Shown: positions 17,743 through 27,021 of the stretch, piece after piece
How positions within the stretch are numbered: the stretch's first letter is position 1
Layout: the number at the start of each line of letters is the position of its first letter
Assembly (NCBI GenBank): GCA_040381535.1
Contig: JBEIHF010000001.1
Location: 62,001 to 126,000, forward strand
Origin: Micavibrio_A sp040381535
GTDB lineage: Bacteria > Pseudomonadota > Alphaproteobacteria > Micavibrionales > Micavibrionaceae
Length of the DNA: 64,000 nucleotides
Reading direction: 5' to 3'
The notes under the pieces: model-generated
Database searches by the model: none
The model's input: the letters and a program-made list of their open reading frames with translations, nothing else
What the model was told of the DNA's origin: nothing
Translations under genes and position numbers: made by a program

Positions 17743-20205
17743 ATGGCCCGCAGATACAAAGTCAAACGCACCCCCAAAAGTCCGATGGCGCGGATTTTCC
17801 CTGACCCCGTTCAGGCCTTTGTTGCCCGCCGAATCGTCGATTTCACAGGGATCTTCTTCCTGCTGTGCGGGGGATTTGTGCTTTTAGCACTGGCTTCATA
17901 CAACCGCGCCGATCCTTCCATCAACACGGCGGGCAGTGATTCGCAATCCATCGCCAACTGGATGGGATTGAAAGGCGCATCGCTTGCCGATCTTCTTTTG
18001 CAAACTATCGGGCTTGGCGGATTGGTGTTCGCAGGAACCTTGATCGTGTGGGGCGGAAGCTTGCTGGCCCGCAGGACGATAGGCCCTATGTGGCTGCGTT
18101 TTGCCGCCATGTTGTTCGCATCCGTCACCGCCGCCGCCGCATTCGCGCGCGTGCCTTCGGGCGGATGGCTCGCGCAATCGCAAATGGGTGGTTCGGGCGG
18201 CATGAAAATTTTGCAGATGACCAGCGACATGTTCGGTGGTGGAGGTTTTACCGTGATGGCGGGCTTTTGGGCCATTGTGACGGTGGTACTTATCGCCGTT
18301 GCCTTCGCCGTTAGCCTTTCGGACCTGAAATGGGTCGGCGCCCTGCTGGTCAATCTCGTGATGGCCGTAGGTTATTTCGCCTATGACACCGCCGCCGCGT
18401 TCATGAACTGGGTACGTCATTACGCTGATTCCGAATATATCGTGGAAAAACCCAAAGTGCGAAAACCCATTATCCCGCCTATGGAATCCGACGAAGACGA
18501 GGGCGAAATCATTCTCGAATCCGAAGAGGAAGAAGACGAGGAAGAAGAGGCTTCGGACGACGATGAGGAAGAGGAAGAAGACGAAGAATCCGAAGAGGAT
18601 GATGACGGCGATGAAAACAGCAATAGCAGCATCAAGATCATCAAAGCCAAAGGCATCATCAAAGCCACGGGTAAGACCAAGCAGAAAAAATTCCAGCTGT
18701 TCGATGGCGGTGAATGGGAACTCCCCACGCTCGATTTGCTGCAAGATATCGAAGAAGGCCGCGTCGCGCAAAGGGTTGATGAAAAAGTACTGAAAATGAA
18801 CGCGGAATTGCTCGCGAATGTTTTGAAGGACTTCAACGTCAAAGGCGATATCAAATCCATCAATCCCGGCCCCGTTGTAACGCTGTACGAACTCGAACCC
18901 GCACCGGGCACAAAATCATCCCGCGTTATCGGCCTTGCAGACGATATCGCACGTTCTATGTCGGCCACGAGTGTGCGCGCCGCGGTCGTTCCCGGACGTA
19001 ACGTCATCGGTATAGAATTGCCAAACAAAGTCCGCCAGACGGTGTATTTGCGCGAAATGCTGGGCACGCGCGACTACGAAAAAACCAACGCGAAACTGCC
19101 TCTCGTTCTGGGTAAGGATATCGGCGGGCAGCCAATTATCGCAGATCTTTCCCGCATGCCGCATCTTCTCGTCGCAGGGACTACTGGTTCGGGTAAATCC
19201 GTCGCCGTCAACACGATGATCTTGTCACTGCTCTACAAACTCCCGCCCGAGAAATGCCGCTTCATCATGATCGATCCAAAGATGCTTGAACTCTCGGTCT
19301 ATGATGATATCCCGCATCTTTTGTCCCCCGTCGTTACCGAACCCGGCAAGGCCGTGGTCGCGCTCAAATGGACGGTCAACGAGATGGAAGACCGTTACCG
19401 CGCCATGTCCAAACTAGGCGTGCGTAACATCGACGGATACAACCAGCGTCTCGCCGAAGCCCGTAAAAAGGGTGAAGTTCTGATGAGGAAAGTGCAGACT
19501 GGTTTCGACCCAGAAACGGGCAAACCAGTCTACGAAGAACAACCTTTAGACCTCACCGACCTGCCCTATATCGTTGTCATCGTCGACGAATTCGCGGACC
19601 TTATGCTGGTCGCGGGCAAAGATGTCGAAAGCGCGATTCAGCGTCTGGCGCAGATGGCACGTGCCGCGGGTATCCACCTCATCATGGCGACGCAACGTCC
19701 ATCCGTCGACGTCATCACGGGCGTTATAAAGGCTAACTTCCCGACGCGTATTTCCTTTGCCGTGTCTTCCAAGATCGATTCCCGCACCATTTTGAACGAG
19801 GGCGGCGCGGAACAATTGCTCGGCCAAGGGGACATGCTCTACATGGCGCCGGGCGGAAAAATTACGCGCGTGCACGGACCTTTCGCGGCGGACGCCGATG
19901 TCGAGAACGTCGTGAATTTCCTGAAATCCCAAGCCGAACCCGTCTACATCGAAGACATCACCGATGGTGAATTTGGTGAGGGCGGCGAAGGCAGCGCGGG
20001 CGGTGGCGAAAATTGCGACGAGTTGTACGACGAAGCCGTGGCCCTTGTCGCACGCGAGCAAAAAGCATCCACCAGCTTTATCCAGCGCCATTTGCAGATC
20101 GGTTACAACCGTGCGGCACGAATCATAGAAGAGATGGAAAAGCAAGGAGTGGTTGGAAAATCCAACCATATCGGCAAGCGCGAAGTGCTGGTCGGACAAA
20201 GATGA
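17743..20205 (+). CDS. FtsK DNA translocase
   Basis: This 820-residue septal DNA pump coordinates chromosome segregation with division. Layout: four or so N-terminal membrane helices (about 25-220); a short linker with a strongly acidic stretch at about 248-292 made almost only of Asp, Glu and Ser; the alpha/beta motor with Walker A GTTGSGKS near residue 480 and Walker B VVIVDEFADLM near 610; and a winged-helix gamma domain (about 755-820) ending in IGKREVLVGQR, which reads KOPS-type sites. No good ribosome site is visible before ATG 17743. Its stop abuts the end of the convergent Sel1-repeat gene with no intervening base. Confidence 0.95.
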   Translation: MARRYKVKRTPKSPMARIFPDPVQAFVARRIVDFTGIFFLLCGGFVLLALASYNRADPSINTAGSDSQSIANWMGLKGASLADLLLQTIGLGGLVFAGTLIVWGGSLLARRTIGPMWLRFAAMLFASVTAAAAFARVPSGGWLAQSQMGGSGGMKILQMTSDMFGGGGFTVMAGFWAIVTVVLIAVAFAVSLSDLKWVGALLVNLVMAVGYFAYDTAAAFMNWVRHYADSEYIVEKPKVRKPIIPPMESDEDEGEIILESEEEEDEEEEASDDDEEEEEDEESEEDDDGDENSNSSIKIIKAKGIIKATGKTKQKKFQLFDGGEWELPTLDLLQDIEEGRVAQRVDEKVLKMNAELLANVLKDFNVKGDIKSINPGPVVTLYELEPAPGTKSSRVIGLADDIARSMSATSVRAAVVPGRNVIGIELPNKVRQTVYLREMLGTRDYEKTNAKLPLVLGKDIGGQPIIADLSRMPHLLVAGTTGSGKSVAVNTMILSLLYKLPPEKCRFIMIDPKMLELSVYDDIPHLLSPVVTEPGKAVVALKWTVNEMEDRYRAMSKLGVRNIDGYNQRLAEARKKGEVLMRKVQTGFDPETGKPVYEEQPLDLTDLPYIVVIVDEFADLMLVAGKDVESAIQRLAQMARAAGIHLIMATQRPSVDVITGVIKANFPTRISFAVSSKIDSRTILNEGGAEQLLGQGDMLYMAPGGKITRVHGPFAADADVENVVNFLKSQAEPVYIEDITDGEFGEGGEGSAGGGENCDELYDEAVALVAREQKASTSFIQRHLQIGYNRAARIIEEMEKQGVVGKSNHIGKREVLVGQR

Positions 20206-21126
20206 TCAGTGCTTGGTCAGCTTGCTTTTCTGAGGTTCCGACGGTTCGGCTTTTACATCTAGATCCAGATCGAGATCATCGAAAGATTCGTCATAAACGA
20301 TATCATCGTGATCTTCCAGCAAACCTTCCTTGGCCAGCAGATCGGCATTTTCGGTAAGCCACGACTGCGACAACTGGTTGCCGAGATCCGCAGCATCATT
20401 GAAAAGTGCGAGTGCTTTTTTACGATCACGCGCAACACCGCCCAACCCTTCGTAATAAATGCATCCGAGGTTGTGCTGTGCATCGCTTTTGAATCCATCA
20501 TCGTCGGGACCGGAATATATGTCGATCGCCTTTTGATAGTAGATCATGGATTCTTTGTAGTTCTGGGCAATCTTGTTGCCAAAACCATTGTAATGCAAAA
20601 GGCCAAGCATGGTGTAACCGCCAATATAGTTGCTTTCCGCAGCTTCCGAAGCGTATTTGTGCACAAGATCGAACCATTCTTCAGGCGCATATCCGCCACC
20701 ATCGATCGTGTAGGAAATCTGGTCCAGATGAAAGTTGGAAAGATTGTAAACGGCTTTGGGATTTTTTGTAGCCGCCATCGTTTCCAAAATTTCGAGGGAC
20801 TTGTCTTTATTGATAAGCTCCTCGGGCACGCCAGGCGAAGCGCCGCGCAGGGCATCGCTTAGAACAAGCCCCGCTTCAGAGTTTCCGCCCTTGTAGCTGC
20901 GGTTCAAATGGCCAAGCGCATTTTTCATGGGAATATTGTATTTATCACCGTCATAAATCGCGATCACCCCGATGATATAGTCCAGATCGGCATGCGGCGC
21001 AGTTTTCAATGCGGCCAGCGCTTCTTTTAAAATTTCTTTTTGGCGAGAATAAAAATCTTCCAGCGTAGCGGTCTTATCCCGTATCAAGGTTTGGTAGCTT
21101 TGAAATAGGGCATGATTTTCTGCCAT
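20206..21126 (-). CDS. Sel1-like repeat protein
   Basis: This 306-residue protein is predicted all-helical. Repeats of the Sel1/TPR type include GYTMLGLLHYNGFGNKIAQN and AQHNLGCIYYEGLGGVARDR followed by KKALALFNDAADLGN. There is no signal peptide, so it should be cytosolic, and the tail is Asp-rich. Such proteins usually act as protein-binding scaffolds, but the partner cannot be told from context. An AGAGG ribosome site precedes the start. It ends directly against ftsK on the opposite strand. Confidence 0.75.
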   Translation of the reverse strand: MAENHALFQSYQTLIRDKTATLEDFYSRQKEILKEALAALKTAPHADLDYIIGVIAIYDGDKYNIPMKNALGHLNRSYKGGNSEAGLVLSDALRGASPGVPEELINKDKSLEILETMAATKNPKAVYNLSNFHLDQISYTIDGGGYAPEEWFDLVHKYASEAAESNYIGGYTMLGLLHYNGFGNKIAQNYKESMIYYQKAIDIYSGPDDDGFKSDAQHNLGCIYYEGLGGVARDRKKALALFNDAADLGNQLSQSWLTENADLLAKEGLLEDHDDIVYDESFDDLDLDLDVKAEPSEPQKSKLTKH

Positions 21127-21212
21127 TTTTAATACCTCTGAATATATAATTTCGGGTTATAATCTATAATAAGACCTTAAATCTACAGAATAATGACAGG
21201 ATAAAACAAACT

Positions 21213-22181
21213 ATGGAAGTTGTCGGCATAGGCCTCGCGAATATCGACCTGATTGCCTATGTGAAGGACGATTTTCTGGCCAAGCATAAAATCCCTAAAG
21301 CGCACACCAAGAAGATGGATGTCTTGTCCTTTGCCCGCATGCGTGCGGAACTGGAACGCTATGACGCCATCCCCGGCGGCTGCGCGGCCAACACAATGTG
21401 CGGCATGTCGGCCTATGGCGTTCACACACGGTTTTTAGGCAAGATCGGCGAGGATTCATTTGAATCGCTCTACCGCGCCTCTTTCACGGAATACACCGTC
21501 GAATATGATGTTGCGGCAGGACAGCAGGAATCATCGCAATGTGCGGTGCTGATCACGCCAGACGGCGAGCGTTCTTTCGCCTATATACACGGCGCAAGTT
21601 TCGATCTGACACCCCAAGATATTTCCGCAGAAGCACTACAAAAAGCGGAATTGATTTACGTCGAAGATTATTTGTTCGAATTCGGCAAAAACAGCAATAC
21701 TGCCAAAAAGGTTTTTGAGGCCGCACAGGCCGGTAAAACACCTCTGGCTATGAAAGCGCAGGATAAGGATTTCACCAAGAACTATGCACAAAAGATAAAG
21801 GCGTTATCAGACGCAGGTATATTGAGCCTGCTCGTCGGCAATCATGAAAACCTGCCGCATCTGGCAGGCGCAAAAAATTTGGACGATGCCATCACCGCTT
21901 TTGCGCAGTGGACATGTGATGTGCTTATCACAGCCAATACGGGCGGTGCGTATTTCATTTCTAACGGCACGGTTACACATCATGCGGTTACGAATATCGT
22001 GAAAAATCCCAAAAACACGGCAGGCGCGGGCGACCAGTTTCTGGCGGGTTTCCTGATCGGCAGGCTGGATAAAAAACCTGTTCCCGAATGCATGGCCTTT
22101 GCGGAAAATTGCGCTAAAAGCATCCTGAATCACGACACGGTGCGTCCGCCGCTGGTAAACCGCCATTCCATTCGATTCTAA
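21213..22181 (+). CDS. PfkB-family carbohydrate/nucleoside kinase
   Basis: This 322-residue ribokinase-superfamily enzyme has an N-terminal substrate-binding part with PGGCAANTMCGM near residues 55-66 and a C-terminal ATP-site signature NTAGAGDQFLAGF, where the Asp is the catalytic base. The layout resembles adenosine kinase and related sugar kinases, commonly annotated as adenosine kinase in Alphaproteobacteria, but substrate specificity cannot be read from sequence. An AGGA element lies about 11 bases before the start. Confidence 0.85.
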   Translation: MEVVGIGLANIDLIAYVKDDFLAKHKIPKAHTKKMDVLSFARMRAELERYDAIPGGCAANTMCGMSAYGVHTRFLGKIGEDSFESLYRASFTEYTVEYDVAAGQQESSQCAVLITPDGERSFAYIHGASFDLTPQDISAEALQKAELIYVEDYLFEFGKNSNTAKKVFEAAQAGKTPLAMKAQDKDFTKNYAQKIKALSDAGILSLLVGNHENLPHLAGAKNLDDAITAFAQWTCDVLITANTGGAYFISNGTVTHHAVTNIVKNPKNTAGAGDQFLAGFLIGRLDKKPVPECMAFAENCAKSILNHDTVRPPLVNRHSIRF

Positions 22182-22251
22182 GCGCGGGACTGCTTTACCT
22201 ATGACGCTTTTTCGCCTTTATTCGGGCAAGATTCTTGCGTATCAATAAAGC

Positions 22252-22857
22252 ATGAAACATATATTTTTAGCCCTGTCCGCAGTCGCGCTTTTTTGCGCAT
22301 TCCCCGCACACGCCGAGATCAAGGATCCCGAGATCAACAAGGCGGAAGCGTACCTCAACGGGTTGTACACCGCGACCGCGGACTTCATCCAGACATCCAC
22401 TTTGGGTTCACGCCTGTCGGGCAAATTCTATCTCAACCGCCCCGGCAAGATGCGTTTTGATTACAACGAAGTGAAAGACTTCATCGTGGCGGATGGCGTG
22501 TTCGTGTATTTCTATGATTCCCAGCTAGGGGAACAATCCAACGCCCCCATAGGCCAGACATTGGCTGACTTTTTGCTGCGGGAGGATTTGACTTTGCAGG
22601 GCGATTTGAACGTCGTCAAAATTTTCAAAAAAGACGGCCTTGTTTCCATCACCGTGGTACAAGACGACGAACCGCAAGCGGGGCAGGTGGAACTGATCTT
22701 CACCGAAGTGCCGTATGCTTTGTCACGCTGGAAAGTGACGGACGCACAGAACGAACAAACCGAAGTTATCCTGAAAAACATGAAAACGGGTATGGACCTC
22801 GACAATGATCTGTTCGGTTACAAAGACCCCAAAGGCCGCAAAGCGGTCAACGACTAA
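22252..22857 (+). CDS. LolA, periplasmic lipoprotein carrier
   Basis: This 201-residue protein has a Sec signal peptide cleaved after AHA (about residue 20). The mature part contains the LolA pattern TATADFIQTSTLGSRLSGKF and FYLNRPGKMRFDYNE. LolA receives outer-membrane lipoproteins from LolCDE and delivers them across the periplasm. Likely clients in this window include MlaA and the 47.1-kb lipoprotein. It lies 16 bases upstream of recR in the same direction. Confidence 0.9.
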   Translation: MKHIFLALSAVALFCAFPAHAEIKDPEINKAEAYLNGLYTATADFIQTSTLGSRLSGKFYLNRPGKMRFDYNEVKDFIVADGVFVYFYDSQLGEQSNAPIGQTLADFLLREDLTLQGDLNVVKIFKKDGLVSITVVQDDEPQAGQVELIFTEVPYALSRWKVTDAQNEQTEVILKNMKTGMDLDNDLFGYKDPKGRKAVND

Positions 22858-22873
22858 CCCCCAAGAGTACGCA

Positions 22874-23467
22874 ATGTTCGATGGTCCTCTAGAAACGCTT
22901 GTAAGACAGTTGGCGGCCCTTCCGGGGTTGGGCAGCCGTTCGGCCAAGCGCATCGCGCTTCATCTTTTAAGCGCCAAGGGGACCAAGCTGGACGCCCTTA
23001 TGCGCGCGCTCACCGAAGCGGCCCGCGAGATCGTCACCTGCACCACCTGCGGCAATCTGGACTCTTCCGACCCTTGCCGCGTCTGTCAGGACAAAAACCG
23101 CGACAAAAGCATTTTGTGCGTGGTAGGAGGTATCGCGGATTTATGGGCGGTGGAACGCACCAAATCTTTCAAGGGCCAATACCATGTTCTGGGCGGGGTC
23201 TTATCCGCCTTGGATGGAGTCGGGCCCGACCAGCTAACGATAGAACAGCTTTTGACGCGCCTGCGGGCGGGCGGCATACGAGAGGTCATCCTCGCCCTGT
23301 CCGCCACCGTGGACGGCCAGACGACTGCCCACTATCTGATGGACCATATGCAGGGCATGGATATTCACGTTACGCGTCTGGCCCACGGCGTGCCTGTCGG
23401 CGGCGCGCTGGAATTCCTAGATGACAGCACCATCGCCACCGCGATGAAATCCCGCGCCAGTCTCTAG
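22874..23467 (+). CDS. Recombination protein RecR
   Basis: This 197-residue RecR acts with RecF/RecO in loading RecA on gapped DNA. It shows a helix-hairpin-helix near LAALPGLGSRSAKRIALHLL, a four-Cys zinc site (CTTC...CRVC), and a Toprim domain beginning ILCVVGGIADLWAVERT. ATG 22874 gives the family-standard MFDGPLETLVRQL start. In many bacteria recR follows dnaX-ybaB; here it follows lolA. Confidence 0.95.
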   Translation: MFDGPLETLVRQLAALPGLGSRSAKRIALHLLSAKGTKLDALMRALTEAAREIVTCTTCGNLDSSDPCRVCQDKNRDKSILCVVGGIADLWAVERTKSFKGQYHVLGGVLSALDGVGPDQLTIEQLLTRLRAGGIREVILALSATVDGQTTAHYLMDHMQGMDIHVTRLAHGVPVGGALEFLDDSTIATAMKSRASL

Positions 23468-23590
23468 ACTTTATAGAGTCGCTTACTCTTTCTCCGAAAT
23501 ATAAATCGTGCGGTCTTAAAGCTGGAATCGGGTTGTTGTCTGCGTCTTTGGGCAAAAGGGTGGGTATGGGTAAACCCCTTGTTTGGACAT

Positions 23591-23616
23591 GAAAAAACCC
23601 GCCGAAAGGCGGGCAC
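23591..23616 (-). terminator. Intrinsic terminator of the minus-strand Wzy-like unit
   Basis: CCCGCC / GGCGGG with a GAAA loop is followed on the minus strand by a run of T. It lies just past the end of the minus-strand gene at 23648. On the plus strand, where recR ends, it has no T-tract. Confidence 0.85.
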
Positions 23617-23647
23617 AAATGTGGTGTTGTTAAGAAGGATAATATTC

Positions 23648-24640
23648 CTAAGTTCTTTTCCTGTCAAGTTCTAGGGCAAGCACTTCGCTTGCGCCCCAAG
23701 CCATGAAAACCGCCATGCTGGATAGCGCCATGATGCCGCACACGATAGGCGTGAACTCCAAAAACACGGAAAAGATCAAAACCGTGCCTGCGATAAATCC
23801 GCATGCAACGACCAGCGGATCGATTTTGCGTTGACCCGCCGTAAGCGCGATATAGCCAAGCGGCACGAACAAAAGGAATGTCAGAATCGAAAGCCCGATC
23901 ACGCCGCTTTCGAGCAAAAGCATATCGAAAAAGCTCAAACCCTTATCCGCAGGAAGCGTGCTCAAAAGATATGACATCGCGCCAGCGCCGTTGCCGAGCA
24001 AGCCCGCGCTGTCCACCGTAACGTTGGATGACGGGTTTAGGCCCGCGCACAAAATTAAACCCGATGCGGCATAACCGCACAAAACGAGAAGCGCGGGGCG
24101 CGTCATGCCGGAATCCTCCGCGTGGGAACGTAAAACAAAGGCCATCATGCAAAAGGACAGGAATAACAAAAACCCTTGGCTCCATTCGAACACGCGGGGA
24201 TCGTTAAAAAATCTGCCCTCAATACCACTTTGCGGGAAACGGCCGAAGAAGGTCTCCAGCGTGGAGGAAAACGCATCGAGCGTGGGTGCATCGGCAGGAA
24301 ACGCCGCACAAAAAACCTGCCACACCGCGAAAGAAATGCCTGCAAGGATAAACAAAACGAATGATCCACCGAACGCGCTCTCTAACAACACGCGGCGCGC
24401 GGCTTCCTGCTTTTCACGCAAAGAGTTGATGATCTTCTGGGCGAGATAACCCGAAACCTGCCGCGTTTCCAAAGGCTCGGTCAGCGACATCAAACGCAGC
24501 ATCATGATAAGCGACCAGAACACGGCAAGAAACCCGAACACCCAGTCCCCATCCACACCCACATAGCAGCGCCATGTGAGCAGGAACACGCTGAAAAATC
24601 CAGCGATCAGGGCACCGGAATAGCCGGCTCTTTTGCTCAT
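23648..24640 (-). CDS. Polytopic membrane protein, O-antigen ligase/polymerase-like C-terminal part
   Basis: This 330-residue protein has about eight membrane helices. The segment GNGAGAMSYLLSTLPADKG followed by LLLESGVIGL resembles the conserved Wzy_C (O-antigen ligase/polymerase) periplasmic loop pattern, which would link it to surface polysaccharide assembly. It is shorter than typical members and lacks much of the usual N-terminal helix set, so the assignment is tentative. Its start overlaps the end of the TPR-like gene by four bases (ATGA), and a terminator follows its stop. Confidence 0.55.
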   Translation of the reverse strand: MSKRAGYSGALIAGFFSVFLLTWRCYVGVDGDWVFGFLAVFWSLIMMLRLMSLTEPLETRQVSGYLAQKIINSLREKQEAARRVLLESAFGGSFVLFILAGISFAVWQVFCAAFPADAPTLDAFSSTLETFFGRFPQSGIEGRFFNDPRVFEWSQGFLLFLSFCMMAFVLRSHAEDSGMTRPALLVLCGYAASGLILCAGLNPSSNVTVDSAGLLGNGAGAMSYLLSTLPADKGLSFFDMLLLESGVIGLSILTFLLFVPLGYIALTAGQRKIDPLVVACGFIAGTVLIFSVFLEFTPIVCGIMALSSMAVFMAWGASEVLALELDRKRT

Positions 24641-25029
24641 GGAATTTGTCTTTCCGCCTCAGCCAGTTGGCTCAGGCGGAACTCGGCAGGCATGGCGTAA
24701 ATGGGGGGTAATGCAGGCGGACCTTGCTGCAAACGCAGCGCGATTTTATGGGCCTGAACTGCGGCTTCCGCACGGCCCGAAGCGCGCAGCATTTGGGACA
24801 GCACGCGCCAGTTTTGTTGATTGGCGGGATCGAGGCGCACGGACGCAAGTGCGGCGACGGCGGCATCTTCGGAGCGATTGAGGGCGGATGCTTCGACAGC
24901 GGCTGCCATGTAAGCGGCAGATCTCGCTTGGGGACTTTTCACCATGCAGAACATAAGACCAAGCGCACAGGAAAACGCCGCCAAGAAGAATGCGCAGAAT
25001 GCAATTTTGTTTTCGGTTTTCGAAGCCAT
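24637..25029 (-). CDS. Membrane-anchored TPR-like protein
   Basis: This 130-residue protein has an N-terminal membrane helix (about 9-29) followed by a helical region with a TPR-like periodicity (RLDPANQQNWRVLSQMLRAS, then RAEAAVQAHKIAL). It probably faces the periplasm. Translational coupling to the Wzy-like gene suggests joint action; TPR partners of Wzy/Waa-type proteins are known, but the specific role is unknown. No strong ribosome binding site is seen before the start. Confidence 0.55.
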   Translation of the reverse strand: MASKTENKIAFCAFFLAAFSCALGLMFCMVKSPQARSAAYMAAAVEASALNRSEDAAVAALASVRLDPANQQNWRVLSQMLRASGRAEAAVQAHKIALRLQQGPPALPPIYAMPAEFRLSQLAEAERQIP

Positions 25030-25205
25030 GTCGGTCTGACCTTTTGTGCCGTCTTGCGTAGCTGTTTTTATTTGAGGACAGTCTCACAAAAGCAAAAAGT
25101 TAACGCGCTGACCAGTGGTCAAAACGCTGAAAACGCGCCGATGCAGGCGGGCGTAGGAAACATCGCTGTGGATGATTTTGGGAAGAATGGAATGGAGCGG
25201 AAAAA

Positions 25206-26045
25206 TCAGCCGGCGTGGCGGGCGCCCTGGCCTTTGATTCGGCTGACGCGGTTGAAATCCATCTGGCCGCTTGGCAGGTGCACGAGGCTGACATCTATAT
25301 GCAAATCGGTGATTCCGTTAGAGGTGATATCGCCTTGCTCATCCAACGCGGCGGAGAAACGTTTCGCGGCATCGATGGATTCGGTTTCCGTTTGCGGACG
25401 TTGCAGCAACAATGCGTATTCGTTTTCTTTGGTCTGGCCCAGAATGTCGGACTGACGGCGCAGGCGCACGAGCGTTTGAGCAAGTTTGGATACCGCATAT
25501 TCAGCGGCATATTTGCCGTCATCGAGTTTGATCGCGTCGTAATTTGGAATGCTGATGAAGAGAACATGGGCGTTTTCGGCATAACGCGACACGCGGTCGA
25601 TGGCGGAGCGGAACAACTGGTTGAAGGCGGATTTGGAAATTACCCCGCCTGCGGACGGAAAATCATAACTTTCATCACCGATACGGTGAACGAGCGCGTT
25701 CATGCGCTTGGCGTTTTCAAGGCTTTTCGTGAAAGCTTCGGGATCGAGCGGTTTCGAAAGACCTTCGTTGCATCCTGCGGACACGGCGTGCTGGCGCGAG
25801 CCATCAGGCGTGATCATCACGAGATAGGGATAGTTGTGGACCATGCGGCGGATCTGCAAAAGGATCGGCTTGGGGTCGTTCATCGGGGACGGGTCGAAAT
25901 ACACCACATCTACCTTCGATGTGCCGATTTGTTCCAGCCCGTCATTTTTGATGGTGGTTTCGAATACCTCGTGCCCCGCAGCCTTGGCCTTTGAGGCCAG
26001 CAGGCTGGAGAACATAGAATCACGTTCGATAATCAGGACTTTCAT
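25206..26045 (-). CDS. REC-like / degenerate GGDEF protein
   Basis: This 279-residue protein is cytosolic. Residues 1-115 fold-match a response regulator receiver (MKVLIIERDSMF start, likely phospho-Asp in VVYFDPSP, Lys in LSKPLDP). Residues 135-265 look like a GGDEF-type domain, but the signature position reads KENEY (GQTKENEYALLLQ), so diguanylate cyclase activity is unlikely. It may bind nucleotides or act as an output scaffold. No kinase lies adjacent. No ribosome binding site stands out at the chosen ATG. Confidence 0.6.
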   Translation of the reverse strand: MKVLIIERDSMFSSLLASKAKAAGHEVFETTIKNDGLEQIGTSKVDVVYFDPSPMNDPKPILLQIRRMVHNYPYLVMITPDGSRQHAVSAGCNEGLSKPLDPEAFTKSLENAKRMNALVHRIGDESYDFPSAGGVISKSAFNQLFRSAIDRVSRYAENAHVLFISIPNYDAIKLDDGKYAAEYAVSKLAQTLVRLRRQSDILGQTKENEYALLLQRPQTETESIDAAKRFSAALDEQGDITSNGITDLHIDVSLVHLPSGQMDFNRVSRIKGQGARHAG

Positions 26046-26285
26046 GGGCGTGGCTCGCTTGCCTTTGAATGGGTGAATATACCCGTTGAGAAACCATTGT
26101 GGCTCGCCTTGGTTAAAAAATAAATAAAAGAATGTGATATCAATTGCTAATAAACGAAAAACCTTCTTAAATTTCGCGGATTTGCCGCCCAGTCAGTGTT
26201 TGACCTAGTGTTTGACAAGGGGGGTGGCATCGGGTAAAAACACGCACGTTTCCCGCCTATTTTCGTTTTAGGGAAAACTAACAAT

Positions 26286-26372
26286 GCCCACGTGGTGGAA
26301 TTGGTAGACGCGCCAGCTTCAGGTGCTGGTGATCGCAAGGTCGTGGAGGTTCGAGTCCTCTCGTGGGCACCA
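26286..26372 (+). tRNA. tRNA-Leu (anticodon CAG)
   Basis: This is an 87-base tRNA. The acceptor stem GCCCACG pairs with CGTGGGC, the anticodon loop TTCAGGT is flanked by CCAGC/GCTGG, and there is a long type II variable arm and a T-loop GGTTCGAGTCC. Discriminator A is followed by an encoded CCA. The long variable arm and anticodon identify leucine. Confidence 0.97.
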
Positions 26373-26409
26373 CCTTTCGCTTTTATAGCGAGATTGAAAG
26401 TAATATCGT

Positions 26410-27021
26410 ATGACAATCACGCTGCACATAGGCGACCTTCCCAAAGGACTTTCATTCGGGTCCTCCGTGGCCATCGACACGGAAACCATGGGCCTCAACC
26501 CCGCCCGTGACCGTTTGTGCCTCATCCAGCTTTCGGCAGGCGACGGCAATGCCCACCTCGTTCAGTTTGCTGCGGGCGAATACGCCGCCCCCAATCTGAA
26601 GGCTTTGCTGCGCGACCAGAAACTCCTCAAAATTTTCCATTTCGGGCGCTTTGATATCGCCTCTATCAAGGCCTATCTCGACGTTGAATGCACGCCCGCC
26701 TATTGCACAAAAATAGCGTCCCGTCTGGGCCGCACTTTCACGGACAAACATTCTTTGAAAGAGCTGTGCAAGGAACTGCTCGGCGTTGAATTGTCAAAAC
26801 AGCAGCAATCCTCCGACTGGGGCGCCGCAACGCTCTCCGAAGAGCAATTGGCATATGCCGCCAGCGATGTTTTTTACCTGCACAAATTGAAAGAAAAACT
26901 CGACATTATGGTCGCCCGCGAAGGCCGTACGGAATTGGCCCAAGCCGCCTTCGATTTCCTGCCCGTGCGTGCAACGCTGGATCTGGAAGGATGGGCAGAT
27001 GTCGACATCTTCGCCCACTAA
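26410..27021 (+). CDS. RNase D-type 3'-5' exonuclease
   Basis: This 203-residue DEDDy-family exonuclease shows Exo I in VAIDTETMGL, Exo II in HFGRFDIAS and Exo III in YAASDVFYL. It lacks the C-terminal HRDC domains of enterobacterial RNase D (about 375 residues), as is usual for the short alphaproteobacterial form. It probably matures tRNA and other small RNA 3' ends; the upstream tRNA-Leu is only 37 bases away. It overlaps kdsD by 23 bases. Confidence 0.88.
   Translation: MTITLHIGDLPKGLSFGSSVAIDTETMGLNPARDRLCLIQLSAGDGNAHLVQFAAGEYAAPNLKALLRDQKLLKIFHFGRFDIASIKAYLDVECTPAYCTKIASRLGRTFTDKHSLKELCKELLGVELSKQQQSSDWGAATLSEEQLAYAASDVFYLHKLKEKLDIMVAREGRTELAQAAFDFLPVRATLDLEGWADVDIFAH

Noticed and set aside
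18484..18618. GAA/GAC-rich repeat suspected as a microsatellite
   Set aside because: It is irregular at base level and is simply the codons of the acidic FtsK linker.
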